This document shows, piece after piece, positions 54,141 to 64,000 of a stretch of DNA of 64,000 nt. The stretch is taken from contig NC_064839.1 in the NCBI RefSeq assembly GCF_024166365.1, positions 16,974,878-17,038,877 of the forward strand, read 5' to 3'. The stretch's first letter is position 1. Each line of letters begins with the position of its first letter. Source of the stretch: Elephas maximus indicus (Eukaryota; Chordata; Mammalia; Proboscidea; Elephantidae). A program made the position numbers and the translations under genes. The notes beneath the pieces were generated by a model, which was not told where the DNA came from, made no database searches, and saw only the letters and a list, made by a program, of their open reading frames with translations.

Positions 54141-55211
54141 AGATGATTTGCTTTGAGGCTGGTAGAGGACCTGGGGTCGAGGTATTCAGGCCCCTGCTCG
54201 CTGGCAGCCTGGAGTTCTCCATGGAGTGTCTTTTCTGCCCACGGGCACCCTGGCCAGCCTCACAGCCCCACCTTGGAGTGTTCTTTATCCCTGGGGAATG
54301 GGAAGGAGAGATGGGGAAAGCTGGAGCTGGGCAAAATGCCAGGTGAGACTTCTGGCTTTCATAGGCCCGGTTCCCTAGGATGGTGGGTGGTGGGCAAAAT
54401 TGTCGTGTTCTGAGTACTTTAATTCCTTTCTGTGATGTGGTCTCTGGCAGAGGCTTCTAGAAGTGTCTTGCCTGCCCTCTGAAGCTTTTCTTCTTTGAGA
54501 AGGAGGCTGGTTCCCCCTGAGTCAGGCCCGCATGCATGTTCTCTTCCCTAGATTTCAGGGATAGCTCCGCTACTGTCACATTTCATGAGGATGTCATAAG
54601 CCCAGGGAGATGCTAAACCAGGAGGCAATGGCCCTGTGTTCCACAGCGTCATAGAACTTGGGGGCCTTTTCATTCCCTCACCTGGTGAGGATGTCAGGAA
54701 TGAGGAGACAAGGTAGACAGAGAGAGAGTGGCCTTCCTTTAAGAAGCTCTTTGTACCAGGAACCTCAACCACCACCGAGGGACCAGATTGTCCCTGAGCA
54801 TTTAAAACATCAAGGCTGGGCCATTGAGCAATAAAAGAGTCATTTCCTGAGTGAACCGTCTTCACTGTGGTATCCCTGGGGCACATGGTAGACCTCATGA
54901 TGTATTTGCTGAATGAATGAATCAGAGTAGAAGATAGATGAGGCCACCGTTCCTGCCCCTTCCCCCACATCCTCTTCCCCAGCCAGCTTTTCTCCTTTTA
55001 TTCCTGCTTGTAAATTCCCTCTTCCTCAAGATCCCACTGTCCCAAGTAGAAGTAGGCATTTTTCTTCAGTCACTATTAATTACTAGCTCCCTAACTGTGT
55101 TAGGCACAGGGGATGTGGTAGAGAATAAAAGAGACGTGGTCCCTGACTTCTGGTAGCTTCCAGTCTAATAAAGGAGACAAAGATGAAGCAAATGAACAGG
55201 CCCATTAATAG
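54141..55211. other. Intronic sequence
   Basis: No exon. Around 55085-55180 GTTAGGCACAGGGGATGTGGTAG and TAGCTTCCAGTCTAATAAAGG look like an antisense L2 3' end. Confidence 0.45.
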
Positions 55212-55402
55212 ACAATGGATGGCACAAACTGTTAAGCCTAAGGGTTGGTGGTTTGAACTCACCCACAGGCATCTTGGAAGACAGGCCTAGCGATGTGCTT
55301 CTGAAAGGTCACACTCTTGAAATCCCTACTGAGCAGTTCTACTCTGCACACATGGGGTTGCTGTAAGCTGGAATTGACTCGACGACAACTAATAACAACA
55401 AC
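55212..55402 (+). mobile_element. AfroSINE, diverged
   Basis: GATGGCACAAACTGTTAAGCC to GACGACAACTAATAACAACAAC. Confidence 0.88.
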
Positions 55403-56458
55403 CTTTGTGAGAAGCACCCTGAAGGCAGCAGGCAGGATGTGCTGGAAAAGCAATGGGCAGGAAGAGGTGGTTTTGAAGCAAAGACCTGAAGGACACTGAG
55501 GAAGAAAGTGTGGGAAGAGGGAATGGCATTTTGCAGGGAAAGCTGCGTGAGGCTCCAGGCTTGTTCTTGTTCGCGGAAAATTGGTGGTGACTGGGGTTTG
55601 CCGGGAGGCCTGTGTGTGGAACCCGGGCCAGGTGGTCGAGAAGGGACTGTGGGCTCCAAGTGGCTGTGCGGCCCTGCGGGCACAGGTGAGGTGGAGACTT
55701 GGAATGTGGCAGTCTTCCCTGGTTCTCAGTCTTTCTGAAAAGTCCTTCCCATCAGCTGCTCTTGGCACGTTTGAGCTACCTGTCTCTCTGAGCAGGTGTT
55801 TGGAGCAGGGTGGGTGTTCAGTGTGCTGCCTGACTGGTGAGCATGCTCCTGAGAGCTGATGAATGCGGAGAGTCATATTCAGGGATTCGGGGCACTATCC
55901 TAGCAGTCTGAATGGGTTGGTGGCCTCGCTGCTTCTGGGAAGAGAAGGGTTGCTGTAGGGCCAGGAAACCAGCCGTTGTGCAGTGTTGGGGGCAGGAGGG
56001 ATGGACTGGCTGCTCAAGGGCAGAGGGAGGCACCAAGGGCTGGGGAACTAGAGCCAGTGACTCGCCAATCCCAGAGAGGACCCATCCTGCCCCAGAGCTG
56101 CTGTGAGCCTATGCCTCAGGGGAGAGGGTCGTTTACCTTTGTTTACCAGATTTGTCTGAGAAAGGTGAGTATGAAGTGACCCTCTGGTCAGGGGGCTAGG
56201 GCAGTGGTCCACACAGGAGCTCTGAGGCGCTGGTGAGTCAGGTAGCCCAGAATCCTCCCAGCTCCAGTGTTCTTCTTGTTGCACCTGGATCCCTGGCTGT
56301 GGATTCCCAACGTGCTCCAGTTTAGAAACTTCTGGAATTTTTAGGTCGCTGGTTGGATTCCAGAGCAGGCACTTCCGGCTGCCTCCCCAACTTCTCTCTC
56401 TCCCTCACTCACACATGTTCTTTTTGTGGCTCTCGTGTCTCACAGACATTCTTTCTGT
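55403..56458. other. Intronic sequence, nothing recognised
   Basis: No exon or repeat recognised. Long overlapping open frames on both strands (up to 205 codons) lack coding signals. Confidence 0.4.
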
Positions 56459-56492
56459 TCCTCTCTCTCTCTCCCCCTCCCCCCCCCCCCCC
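56459..56492 (+). repeat. (TC)n and poly-C tract
   Basis: CTCTCTCTCTCTC followed by a run of mostly C, ending at CCGCCGGG. Low-complexity polypyrimidine. Confidence 0.9.
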
Positions 56493-57299
56493 GCCGGGAA
56501 GGAAAAAATTCAGAGTCTCACAAACAAAATATCTGCCATTCCATCTGAGGGAGAACTGAGGCAGGAGCCCAGAATATCCTGGAAGGAACTCCAGAGAGCT
56601 GAAGGCCTCAGTTGTTTAATCTGGAGGGAGGTCTTTGATGTCACCCTGCTCGTTTATCCTGGGAAGCTGCCTGCTTCTTTATGGTCAGCTTCAGACTCTC
56701 CGCTTGAAGAATGGCCGAGATCCTTCAGGGGCTGGAGGAAAAGCCTCTTCACTCCCCAAAGGGCAGGACTGGTGACGCCTGCTGCTCCAGCCAAGCCCAG
56801 GTGGGGTAGAGAGCCTTTTCCAAACAAGCACTTCCAGAGACATAAGTAATTCTTTGATAACTTCGCAGGAAAGCAGAGGGGGCTGTTTATCCATGTGGGT
56901 ACCAGTCACTGGGCTCTGCTTCCACTGATGTCATCCTCCTCAGAAAGGCACACGCACACGCCTGGCTGGCACGCTCGGCCCACCGAGGTGTATTCCTGGG
57001 TGTGTTTTTTTTATAGGGCTCTGAGGAATTGGTCTGGGCTTCATTCCTCTTGTTGAGCCACACAGGCGGTGGCGTATGTGCTTGGCCGTCCGTGTGGCTG
57101 ACACCTTCTAGGGGAGCCAGGGGTACTGGGTAGACTTCAAAGTGGTATGGCAGCAGCTGAGGGCTCTCCTTCTCACCTCGGTTTTTCCAGCAGAGCGGTA
57201 GGATGAAATTATTCATTATAATTAAGCAGCCTTCTGTTGACTGCATTCTATTTAAGTCTTTCATGCATTTCTGTCACCACATATACCCAGTGCCGTCGC
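56493..57299. other. Repeat-poor intronic block
   Basis: No repeat recognised. It includes CTTTGATG at 56633-56640 (complement CATCAAAG) and an AT-rich stretch AAATTATTCATTATAATTAAG near 57205 with homeodomain-type ATTA words. A candidate regulatory element only. Confidence 0.3.
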
Positions 57300-57499
57300 C
57301 ACATATAGTATCTCCTTAAGGCCAGGCGTGCGTTTGCTCTGTGAACAGGGCACAGGCTTTGTTCTCATGGAGTTTACAGTCTAGTCAGAAAAGATAAGTA
57401 TTTTTACAATCCAGTTTTACAGTTTCAGTTGTGATATGTGCTTTGAAGGAGTACTGGGTGATTTGAGAGCATATAAAGGGGCTCAGACCTAACCTGGGT

Positions 57500-57620
57500 G
57501 TTATCCATTCCACAAATATTTGAGAGCCCGCTATATGCCAAGCCTTTTGCATAGGGTATTGTGGAAATGATAAGGGCTAGGACATAGGTCCTGCCTCACA
57601 GAAGTTAGAGCTTAGTGGGA
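57500..57620 (-). mobile_element. L2 3' end fragment
   Basis: CCACAAATATTTGAGAGCCCG, CTATATGCCAAGCCTTTTGC and GTCCTGCCTCACAGAAG follow the antisense L2 3' layout; a similar scrap lies about 57340-57400. Confidence 0.68.
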
Positions 57621-57639
57621 GGAGTATGAATTGCCTCTC

Positions 57640-58013
57640 ATTTATTTTTCTTATCTTATTGCATTGGTTAGAATCTCTTGTATACTGTTTAGTAACCATT
57701 AGGTGTGATGTTTGTTTAGGTAAGAAAACTTTCCTCGACTCCTAACTTGTTAGTATTTTTAAAATCAGGAGTAGTTATTAAATTTTATCAAATGTTGTTG
57801 GGGTATCAATTGAGCTGATCAGTCTTTGCTAATACATGATTTCCACGTACGATTTACATGGCTAGATTTCCTGGTGTTCACCTTTCTCTGCACTACTGAA
57901 CTAAGTATTCCTTTGTTGTGATAGATTACCTTTTTAAAATGCTGCTGGACTTGGCTTGCTAATATTTTATTTTGGACTTTTCACCAATATTCATAAGTAG
58001 ATTGACTCGTAGT
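57640..58013 (-). mobile_element. Old L1 ORF2 fragment
   Basis: Antisense L1 phrases TTTCTTATCTTATTGCATTGG, TTTATCAAATGTTGTTGGGG, TGATAGATTACCTTTTTAAAATGCTGCTGG and TTGGCTTGCTAATATTTTATT. Strongly diverged. Confidence 0.75.
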
Positions 58014-59001
58014 TTGGGAAGACAGATACTGAGAAATGAAGATCATGTGAAGGGAATGTTGGAGGATGTTTTGGGGGCCCTGAGAGTTTACAGCACGTGG
58101 TGCCAACTGGTCTAGAGTCAGAGTGGTCTCAGGGGAAATGGAGTTTAAGCTGAGGCCCCAAGGACATATGGGGGAGAGGAGGGTGGTGGTGAGCAGAGCA
58201 AGGAGGGGAAATATAATGGAAATATGAGTGTCTGGGCAGAAGGACCAGCAGCATGTGAGAAAGCCCTGCGGGTCGTCTGAACTGCTGATTGAGGTTTGTT
58301 TGTAACCTCTGGCTGCTGGAAAAGGATCACTGCGTGGGCCTGGCGGGCTTCTCAGCCTTGTCATGAGGCTTGGTCTTGTCCAGAGGGCTGACAACTGTCA
58401 GGCCCTATGTGAGGGGCCAGCAGGATGGAGGTGTACTCCCTGGTCTTGTGGAGTCTCATGTGGGGCAAGGAAGGAGGAGTGTGAAGACAGGCTTTTTGTT
58501 ATAAAAATACTTGCAGGAAAAAGTGAATTCAGGTAATTGTGTTCTGTGGGCTCAGAAAGGGAATCTGCAATGTCTTCTCTGGGCCAGGCACAGTGCTTGG
58601 TTCTTGGGAGTCATCCAGGGGACCCTTAAGGAGACCAAAGGTGGGCGAGGGACCAGGAGAAGTAAAATAGAAGGTAAGACTGTACCAGATGGTGGTTAAA
58701 GAGCCAGATGTCCTGGGTTCAAATCCTGCTATCACCATTTTATAACTATGGGATCTTGGGCACGGTGCTGGACTCATCTCAGTCAGGGGCCTGGCAGGAA
58801 GCAGATGCACTCCAGGTAGCTTCAATGAAGAGGCTGCAATGAAAGGACGGTTTCCAGAGGTGTGGGCAGGGCAGGGTAACCAGAACTCTCACGGGATGTT
58901 GAGGTACCCAGAGACTAGCCACGGTGGCACATTGTTACCACCCCTGGGGCAGAAGGGTCAGGGGAGGAAATGTTACTGGATCCCTGCTGGCAGGGCAGAA
59001 A
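58014..59001. other. Intronic sequence with a MIR
   Basis: A MIR in sense orientation lies at about 58680-58790 (AGCCAGATGTCCTGGGTTC, ACTATGGGATCTTGGGCACG). The rest is unrecognised. Confidence 0.55.
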
Positions 59002-59140
59002 CCAAACCAATAGCCAAACCCATTGCCACTGAGTCAGTTCTGACTCATAGTGACCCTATAGGATAAAGTAGAACTGCCACGTAGGGTTTCCAAGGAGCAG
59101 CTGGTGGATTCCAACTGCCAACCTTTTGGTTAGTAGCTGA
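59002..59140 (-). mobile_element. AfroSINE, head truncated
   Basis: AATAGCCAAACCCATTGCCACTG to TTTTGGTTAGTAGCTGA; the head complement is lost. Confidence 0.9.
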
Positions 59141-59860
59141 GATCAATCCCTCTATGATGATAGCCTCCAGTTTTCTGCTGGTGCCTCCCATTGGCTGAAT
59201 CCAGAGTCCAGAGGAAAAGAAAACTCAGTGAATTGGGGCACAGAACAGGACAGAGAAGGGCGGAGAATGGGTGGGGAAAGAGGCAGTAGAATAATCAACT
59301 CCATGCCTAAGGTTTTCCCATCTGTAAACCACTATGGGTGGTTATGAGGACTCAGATTGTACAGTTTTATACCTGCCTGGCACATAGTAGGTGCTCTATA
59401 AAAGTTATTCAAGTTCTGAACCCGTAATAGAGGCACAGGAGTCTGGAGATCTGGGAAGGACTTTTTGAAGGAGATGGCATGTGAGCAGGACTTGAAAGGA
59501 TGGGAAGACTGAGATGAGGGTAAGAAATCCAGGGACCTGCAGGGGCCAGAGAGGTCATAGAAGTGAATGCAGCAGACCGGGTGGGAGACAGTTGGGAGGG
59601 GTGAAGACTGTGGTGTCCTGGAGAGCAGAGACATCCTGTCTCAAGGGGACCGTGCCACTCCACCCCAGCCAACAGTTGCCACACGAGAGTATGGCTCTGG
59701 TGTTGCCACATCTTCTGGTCTTTAACAGAATCCAGCAATGTGGATTTTTATGTGCAATCTTTCCAATTTAAAAACTATTGTCAACCAATTTGAGTAGACC
59801 AAGGACAACACTTTAGCGTGCTGCATTTGGCCTGTAGTCCCCGGCTTGTGATTGTCGATT
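59141..59860. other. Intronic sequence with a MIR trace
   Basis: GGCACATAGTAGGTGCTCTATAAA near 59390 marks the 3' end of a MIR or L2. Nothing else is recognised. Confidence 0.45.
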
Positions 59861-60035
59861 CGTTGTTGGGTGCTGTCGAGTTGATTTTTGACTCATAGCG
59901 ACCCCATGTGACAGAGTAGAACTGCCCCAGAGGGTGTTCTAGGCTGCAGTCTTTACGAGAGCAGGTTGCCAGGTCTTTTCTTCTGTGGAGCGTCTGGGTT
60001 GTTCGAACCGATTAACCGTTGCACCACGCGGTGTT
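59861..60035 (-). mobile_element. AfroSINE, longer variant
   Basis: CGTTGTTGGGTGCTGTCGAGTTG to GCACCACGCGGTGTTGC, with GTGTTCTAGGCTGCAGTC inside. Confidence 0.9.
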
Positions 60036-60092
60036 GCTGATCTACACCTGTACAATTTGGGGGAGGGGTATTGGTGTGTTAGTGATAATACA

Positions 60093-60309
60093 TAACCAAC
60101 CAATCAACCAGTTGCTGTCCAGTCGATCCCAACTCATGGCGACTACGCGTGTGTCACAGTAGAACTGTGTGACTTAGGGTTTTCCTGACTGTGACCTTTT
60201 GGAAGCAGATCGCCAGACCTTTCTTCGGAGGCACCCCTGAGTGGATTTGAACCACCGGCCTCTTGGTTGGTAGCTAAGTGTGTCACTATTTGCACCACTC
60301 AGGGACTCC
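60093..60309 (-). mobile_element. AfroSINE, longer variant
   Basis: ACCAACCAATCAACCAGTTGCTG to GCACCACTCAGGGACTCC, with GATCGCCAGACCTTTCTTCGG inside. Confidence 0.92.
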
Positions 60310-60377
60310 ACAGTATAGTACATACAAGTGAGCATTGTATGTGCTGAGCATTGTGCCCAGCGCGGTACATACAGTCT

Positions 60378-60440
60378 GCTGTGGAACCTTGCGGTTGCTA
60401 TGAGTCGGAATCGACTCAATGGCAGTGAGTTTTGGTTTTT
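60378..60440 (+). mobile_element. AfroSINE 3' fragment
   Basis: TTGCTATGAGTCGGAATCGACTC to CAGTGAGTTTTGGTTTTTA; only the last ~60 bases are present. Confidence 0.85.
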
Positions 60441-60640
60441 ATTGCATAGATGAGGAGCAAAGCTCAGCATTCGCCTGGCCGGGGAGAGGTGGGTAAGGCT
60501 GCACTTGAGGCAGAGGGTGCAGTCTGAGCAAAGGCCTGGTGCCGGGAAGTAAGGGCACTGTGTTTTGGTTGACTGGAGAACGGTATGGGAGGGGAAGGCG
60601 GTGTAAGCACAGTAAAGATGTGGTTTGGGCCACTTTAAAC

Positions 60641-60797
60641 TGTTGTCGGGTGCCGTTGAGTTGATTTTCAACTCATAGCCACCCATAGGGTTTTCTAGGC
60701 TATAATCTTTATGGGAGCAGACCACCAGCTCTTTCTCCGGAGGAGCCCCCTGGCTGGGTTCTAAATGCCAACCTTTTGGTTTGCAGCTGAGCACTTA
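60641..60797 (-). mobile_element. AfroSINE, longer variant
   Basis: TGTTGTCGGGTGCCGTTGAGTTG to GTTTGCAGCTGAGCACTTA; the extreme head is lost. Confidence 0.9.
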
Positions 60798-60849
60798 TCT
60801 TGTACCACTTTATACTGAGGACCAGCATATGCATACAGTTGGTGCCAGA

Positions 60850-61010
60850 GGTGTGGTTAGAGCTTCAGAATCAGACTTCCGGGTTCTAAGTCCCAGCTCC
60901 ACTTCTCTCCAGCTGGGTGGCCTTGAGCCAAGTGGCGGCTCATGTCTGATGCTCAGTCTCCACATCTGTGAAATGGGTAGATAGTTCCCACCTCCTGGGG
61001 TAGGTCTAAG
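60850..61010 (+). mobile_element. MIR
   Basis: AATCAGACTTCCGGGTTCTAAG, GGTGGCCTTGAGCCAAGTGG and CTCCACATCTGTGAAATGGG in sense order. Confidence 0.75.
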
Positions 61011-61097
61011 GGTGGCACATCCAGGAGGATAAAGCAGGTGTGTCTCCTTTCGCTGCTTTCTGGTGTAGTTTGCCAGTGATCATTTGGCTACCTCTAT

Positions 61098-61150
61098 CAT
61101 TTTTTTTTTTTTTTTTAATCATTTAATTTTTTTTTTTTTAATTTTTATCG
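61098..61150 (+). repeat. T-rich low-complexity tract
   Basis: Two long T-runs separated by AATCATTTAA. This may be the tail of a very short L1 insertion on the minus strand. Confidence 0.85.
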
Positions 61151-62250
61151 TGTGGTAAGTGGGATGAAGGTAAAAACGCGGTTTGGTGAGGGAGTTTGTG
61201 GGGGAGCTTCTATTCAGATTGGGGAGTGATGTTTAAGTTGCTGAGACCCAAAGGATAAATAGGAGGTAGCCAGGTGATGGAAGGTCTGGTAAAGCATCCC
61301 AGGCAAAGGCTACGGGAAGTGGAAAGGCCGGAAGGAACGATGGGGGCATAGAGGAAGTCTTCAACCCACTGTGGGCGTCTGACTGGAGACCAGACTCCAG
61401 TCTCTGAGCTGTTAGGTCAGAGATCTGTGCTCAGCAGAGAGACGGGGTGCCTGTGTATGTGTGTGGTGGGGGGCGTGCAGCCCTTGCCTGTCCACGGCCC
61501 ACCTCCTTCCATGAAGTGTCGTTGAGATCTGTGAACTGGGTCCTCGCCTCTCTGTGGGCTGGGGTAGTGGCAGGACCTCTCAAGCACAAAAACATGTCCT
61601 CCTGGAGCTGATTGGCTTGCTGCCTGCTTCCCGCCCCCTGGCCCGGCCTTGAGCACAGAGCTGGGTCCCTGGAGAGGGTGGGCAGAATATAAAGAGACCT
61701 GTTTGCAAGATGGGCCTGTCCATCCTGAGGCCACAGGTGAGCCCCGGGGAAGGCCACAGCCTTTCAAATGGACTTGGCCAAAGATGTTTTTCCAACTTCA
61801 GAGGGCTGCGCAGGCTGGCAGGCACCTGGCAGAGAGGCCTTGGCTTGTGGTGGCTCCACTGAGTGGGTTTGGGGGTGCTAGTTTGGGGGTGTCACGCCCA
61901 CTCCGAGCCTGGCTTCCAGAGGGATCCTTGTTGTGGGACAGTCTTAGACCTTGACTCCATTGGTTTACCCGTCTTCTCCCAGATTATTTAGACTGATTTC
62001 GAAAGCGAAAAAGATGAATGAAGAAAACTACAGAACCAGGAACAAAGTTGCTTTTTCAGTGGGCGCTGGAGCCTTCCTCCTCTCTCTCCTGCCCTGGAGA
62101 GTCTGAAGGAGCACGCTGGCTTGCCCAGCCCTTGGCTGGGGCCCCCTCTCTCGCCTGTATGCTCATTTTGTCTACAAAGTGTGCACTGTGTGCTGAGCCT
62201 CACACTGAACCGTGAGTGCGGCAGTCGGAGGAGGGGCAGGTAACAACATT
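61151..62250. other. Intronic sequence, nothing recognised
   Basis: No exon, repeat or strong motif recognised. Confidence 0.4.
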
Positions 62251-62432
62251 GTATTTTCGACTCATAGCAACTCCAGGAGACAGAGCAGAACTGTCCCATG
62301 GGGTTTTCTAGGCTGTGATTTTTGTGGGAGCAGATCACCAGGTCTTTCTCTCATGGAGCTACTGGGTGAGTTCGAACCGCCAATCTTTGGGTTAGCAGCC
62401 GAACGCTTAGCAGTTGGGCCACCAGTGCTCCT
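62251..62432 (-). mobile_element. AfroSINE, longer variant
   Basis: TTTTCGACTCATAGCAACTCC to GGGCCACCAGTGCTCCTT. Confidence 0.9.
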
Positions 62433-62449
62433 TCATAACAATGTAGTTA

Positions 62450-62660
62450 CTGTTGACCGAGTTTCAAATCTGGGCCAAGAGCTCTCTGTGTGTTACACCA
62501 CTCAGTTCTCACAACGCCTTGATGAAGCAGGTACTATTTTTACCCCCATTTTATTGATGGAGAAACTGAGGCTTTAAAGGAGTGTACCTCCTTACTCAAA
62601 GTCACTTGACTTGGAAGTGATGGAACAGGATTCAAATTCAGATCAGTCTGACTCTAGAGC
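62450..62660 (-). mobile_element. MIR
   Basis: CACTCAGTTCTCACAACGCC, ATTTTATTGATGGAGAAACTGAGGC and CAAAGTCACTTGACTTGGAAG in antisense MIR order. Confidence 0.78.
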
Positions 62661-62684
62661 CATCTTAAAGCAGTATATACATAT

Positions 62685-62847
62685 AAAAAAACCGAACCCA
62701 TTGCGGTTGAGTTGATTCCGGCTCATAGAGACCCTATAGGACAGAGTAGAACTGCCCCGTAGGGTTTCTGAGAAGCGGCTGGTAGATTCAAACTCCCGGC
62801 CTTTTGGTTGGCAGCCAAGCTCTTAGCCATTGCGCCGCCAGAGCTGT
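62685..62847 (-). mobile_element. AfroSINE with A-run
   Basis: AAAAAAACCGAACCCATTGCGG to TTGCGCCGCCAGAGCTG. Confidence 0.94.
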
Positions 62848-63603
62848 TAAATCAGTATAGACAAGCTCTTTTTTAACTGTATGTTACAAACCATTTGTAG
62901 CTCATGAGATCAATTTAGTGATCAGCATTAGAAAAAAATGAAATAGGAATAAAAATATGAGAGATTTTGGTGAGGGTATTAAAATATTGTTCATGTAACT
63001 TTTTGTTTTAGTTAAAATACATGCACACACAGACACGTAGATCTAAACCTGTGTATACAGAGACCCCTCACAAAATGTAATTCTATTGTGAGTCATCAAC
63101 ATGTTAGAAAAACACTGATGTTTATTTCATCAGGTGCAGGCTCTATGCCTCAATGCCTGGTTTCAAGCCCTAGGTCTACCTCTCACTAGCTGCGTGACCT
63201 GGGGCAAGTTCCCTAACCTTTCTGCACCTCTGTTTTCTTTCTTGGCCTCGTGACCTTTTGGTTTGTTGACAATTGTCTGGGGTGTATACTCCCAGGACTA
63301 CCAGGGTTGCTTTCTTGCTCACCCACTCCCTTTGCTTAGGGGACGAAAGAAATGCGAAGTCCTTTGGGGGCCCTGTGACCTCTTGTCTGAGAAGCCGGTA
63401 TCTGAGAGTGAACAGCAACAGCTGCATCCTGGGAGGAAGACATGGCAGAATCTTTGGGGTCTGGGCAAAGCACTGTGCTAGGAATTCTGACCCCTGAGGG
63501 TGGCCCTGGTTTAGCCACTGGGTAGCTATGGTGACCTGTCTTGGCTTTTGCTTCCTTCTCTCAGAAACGTGCTGCTGAAAAGGAGAATGCATTGGTTATC
63601 TGT
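62848..63603. other. Intronic sequence with a MIR
   Basis: A sense MIR lies at about 63130-63240 (CTCACTAGCTGCGTGACCTGG). The rest shows no repeat or exon. Confidence 0.55.
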
Positions 63604-63772
63604 GGAGCCCTGGTGGTACAGTGGTTAAGAGCTTGGCTGCTAACCAAAATGGTGGTGGTTCGAATCCACCAACCGCTCCTTGGAAACCCTCTGGGACAGT
63701 TCTACTCTGTCCTATAGGGTCACTTAGTCAAATTGACTCGATGGCAGCGAGTTTTCTTTTTTTGTTGGTTTT
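63604..63772 (+). mobile_element. AfroSINE
   Basis: GGAGCCCTGGTGGTACAGTGG to GATGGCAGCGAGTTTTC and a T-rich tail. Confidence 0.95.
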
Positions 63773-63774
63773 TA

Positions 63775-64000
63775 GTTATCTATTGCTGCATAACATATTA
63801 CTCCCAAACTCAGCGATTTAGCCATTTTATTATTTGCTTGAGATTCTGGGCAGGGCTCGGTGAGGGCAGCTTGTCTATGCTGTATTAATATAGTTGGGGT
63901 AGCTCAAACAGCCAGGGGTGACTGTAACAGCTCCAGTTGGGCCATATGCCTGGGGCCTCAGTTCTCTTCCGTGTGGCCTCCCCACATGGTTAGTTTGAGC
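63775..64000 (-). mobile_element. MaLR-like LTR remnant, cut by window end
   Basis: TTATCTATTGCTGCATAACATATTAC and GGGGCCTCAGTTCTCTTCC follow the same old repeat as 26815-27140. Family assignment is tentative. Confidence 0.5.

Larger units (their letters stand above)
49160..64000 (+). other. NKD1: NKD1 intron 3, 5' part (continues past the window)
   Basis: After the GTACGA donor I find no further exon with NKD1-like codons (the expected next residues would lead toward the EF-hand). The rest of the window is therefore intronic. It carries about 17 AfroSINE copies or pieces, some MIR/L2, a minisatellite and several repeat-free blocks. Confidence 0.85.

Noticed and set aside
55259..55876. 205-codon minus-strand open frame
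   Set aside because: Overlaps an AfroSINE and open frames on the other strand, with no recognisable protein.
60174..60794. 206-codon minus-strand open frame in intron 3
   Set aside because: Made of two AfroSINE segments and intronic sequence; no domain or conservation signal.
1..64000. A defence, secretion or other prokaryote-like system
   Set aside because: The window is mammalian: spliced gene, SINEs and LINEs. Nothing suggests an operon or horizontal transfer.

Overview
This window is nuclear DNA from a placental mammal, almost certainly an afrotherian and most likely an elephant. About forty copies or fragments of the tRNA-derived AfroSINE family are present (head phrase GGAGCCCTGGTGG, internal CCTATAGGGTCGCTATGAG). 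There are also RTE-clade LINEs with CTAACAACAACAA tails, and L1 elements of a style typical of elephant. Older mammalian repeats (MIR, L2, MER5A-like, MER20-like, MaLR-type LTRs) fill in between. There are no prokaryotic genes, no CRISPR array and no complete protein-coding gene.

The one host gene I can identify is the 5' end of NKD1 (naked cuticle homolog 1, a Dishevelled-binding Wnt antagonist) on the + strand. A CpG island at about 47950-49220 holds the promoter region, the start codon (48323) and three short coding exons: 48323-48347, 48477-48509 and 49026-49159. They join in frame to give the first 64 residues. Everything from 49160 to the window end is the start of a large third intron; the EF-hand and later exons lie beyond the window.

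Positions 1-47900 are upstream intergenic DNA, built from unique stretches broken by retrotransposons. Larger blocks are RTE copies at 2560-3215, 7163-8335, 11664-12705, 14635-16512 and 41798-42480, and L1 pieces at 9735-10937, 19608-21925, 23510-24090 and 28535-29730. At 30277-33529 there is a three-level nest: an L1 inside an RTE inside an LTR, with target-site duplications visible at the two inner levels. None of these ORFs is intact end to end.

The most interesting regulatory signal is a TCF/LEF-type word extended by GGCG (ATCAAAGGCG). It occurs about 10.5 kb upstream of the NKD1 start codon, in the core promoter, and in intron 3. NKD1 is a known Wnt/beta-catenin feedback target, so these sites are a testable set of candidate response elements. 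Other TCF-like words flank the promoter, and RTE copies carry one inside their reverse transcriptase ORF. Other points of note are a tandem AfroSINE pair sharing one target-site duplication, an RTE with an inverted 5' end, a chimeric RTE-derived repeat family, and a 25-bp minisatellite in intron 3. Calls on repeats rest on recognised sequence phrases, and boundaries are approximate by about 5-20 bases unless a junction is stated.
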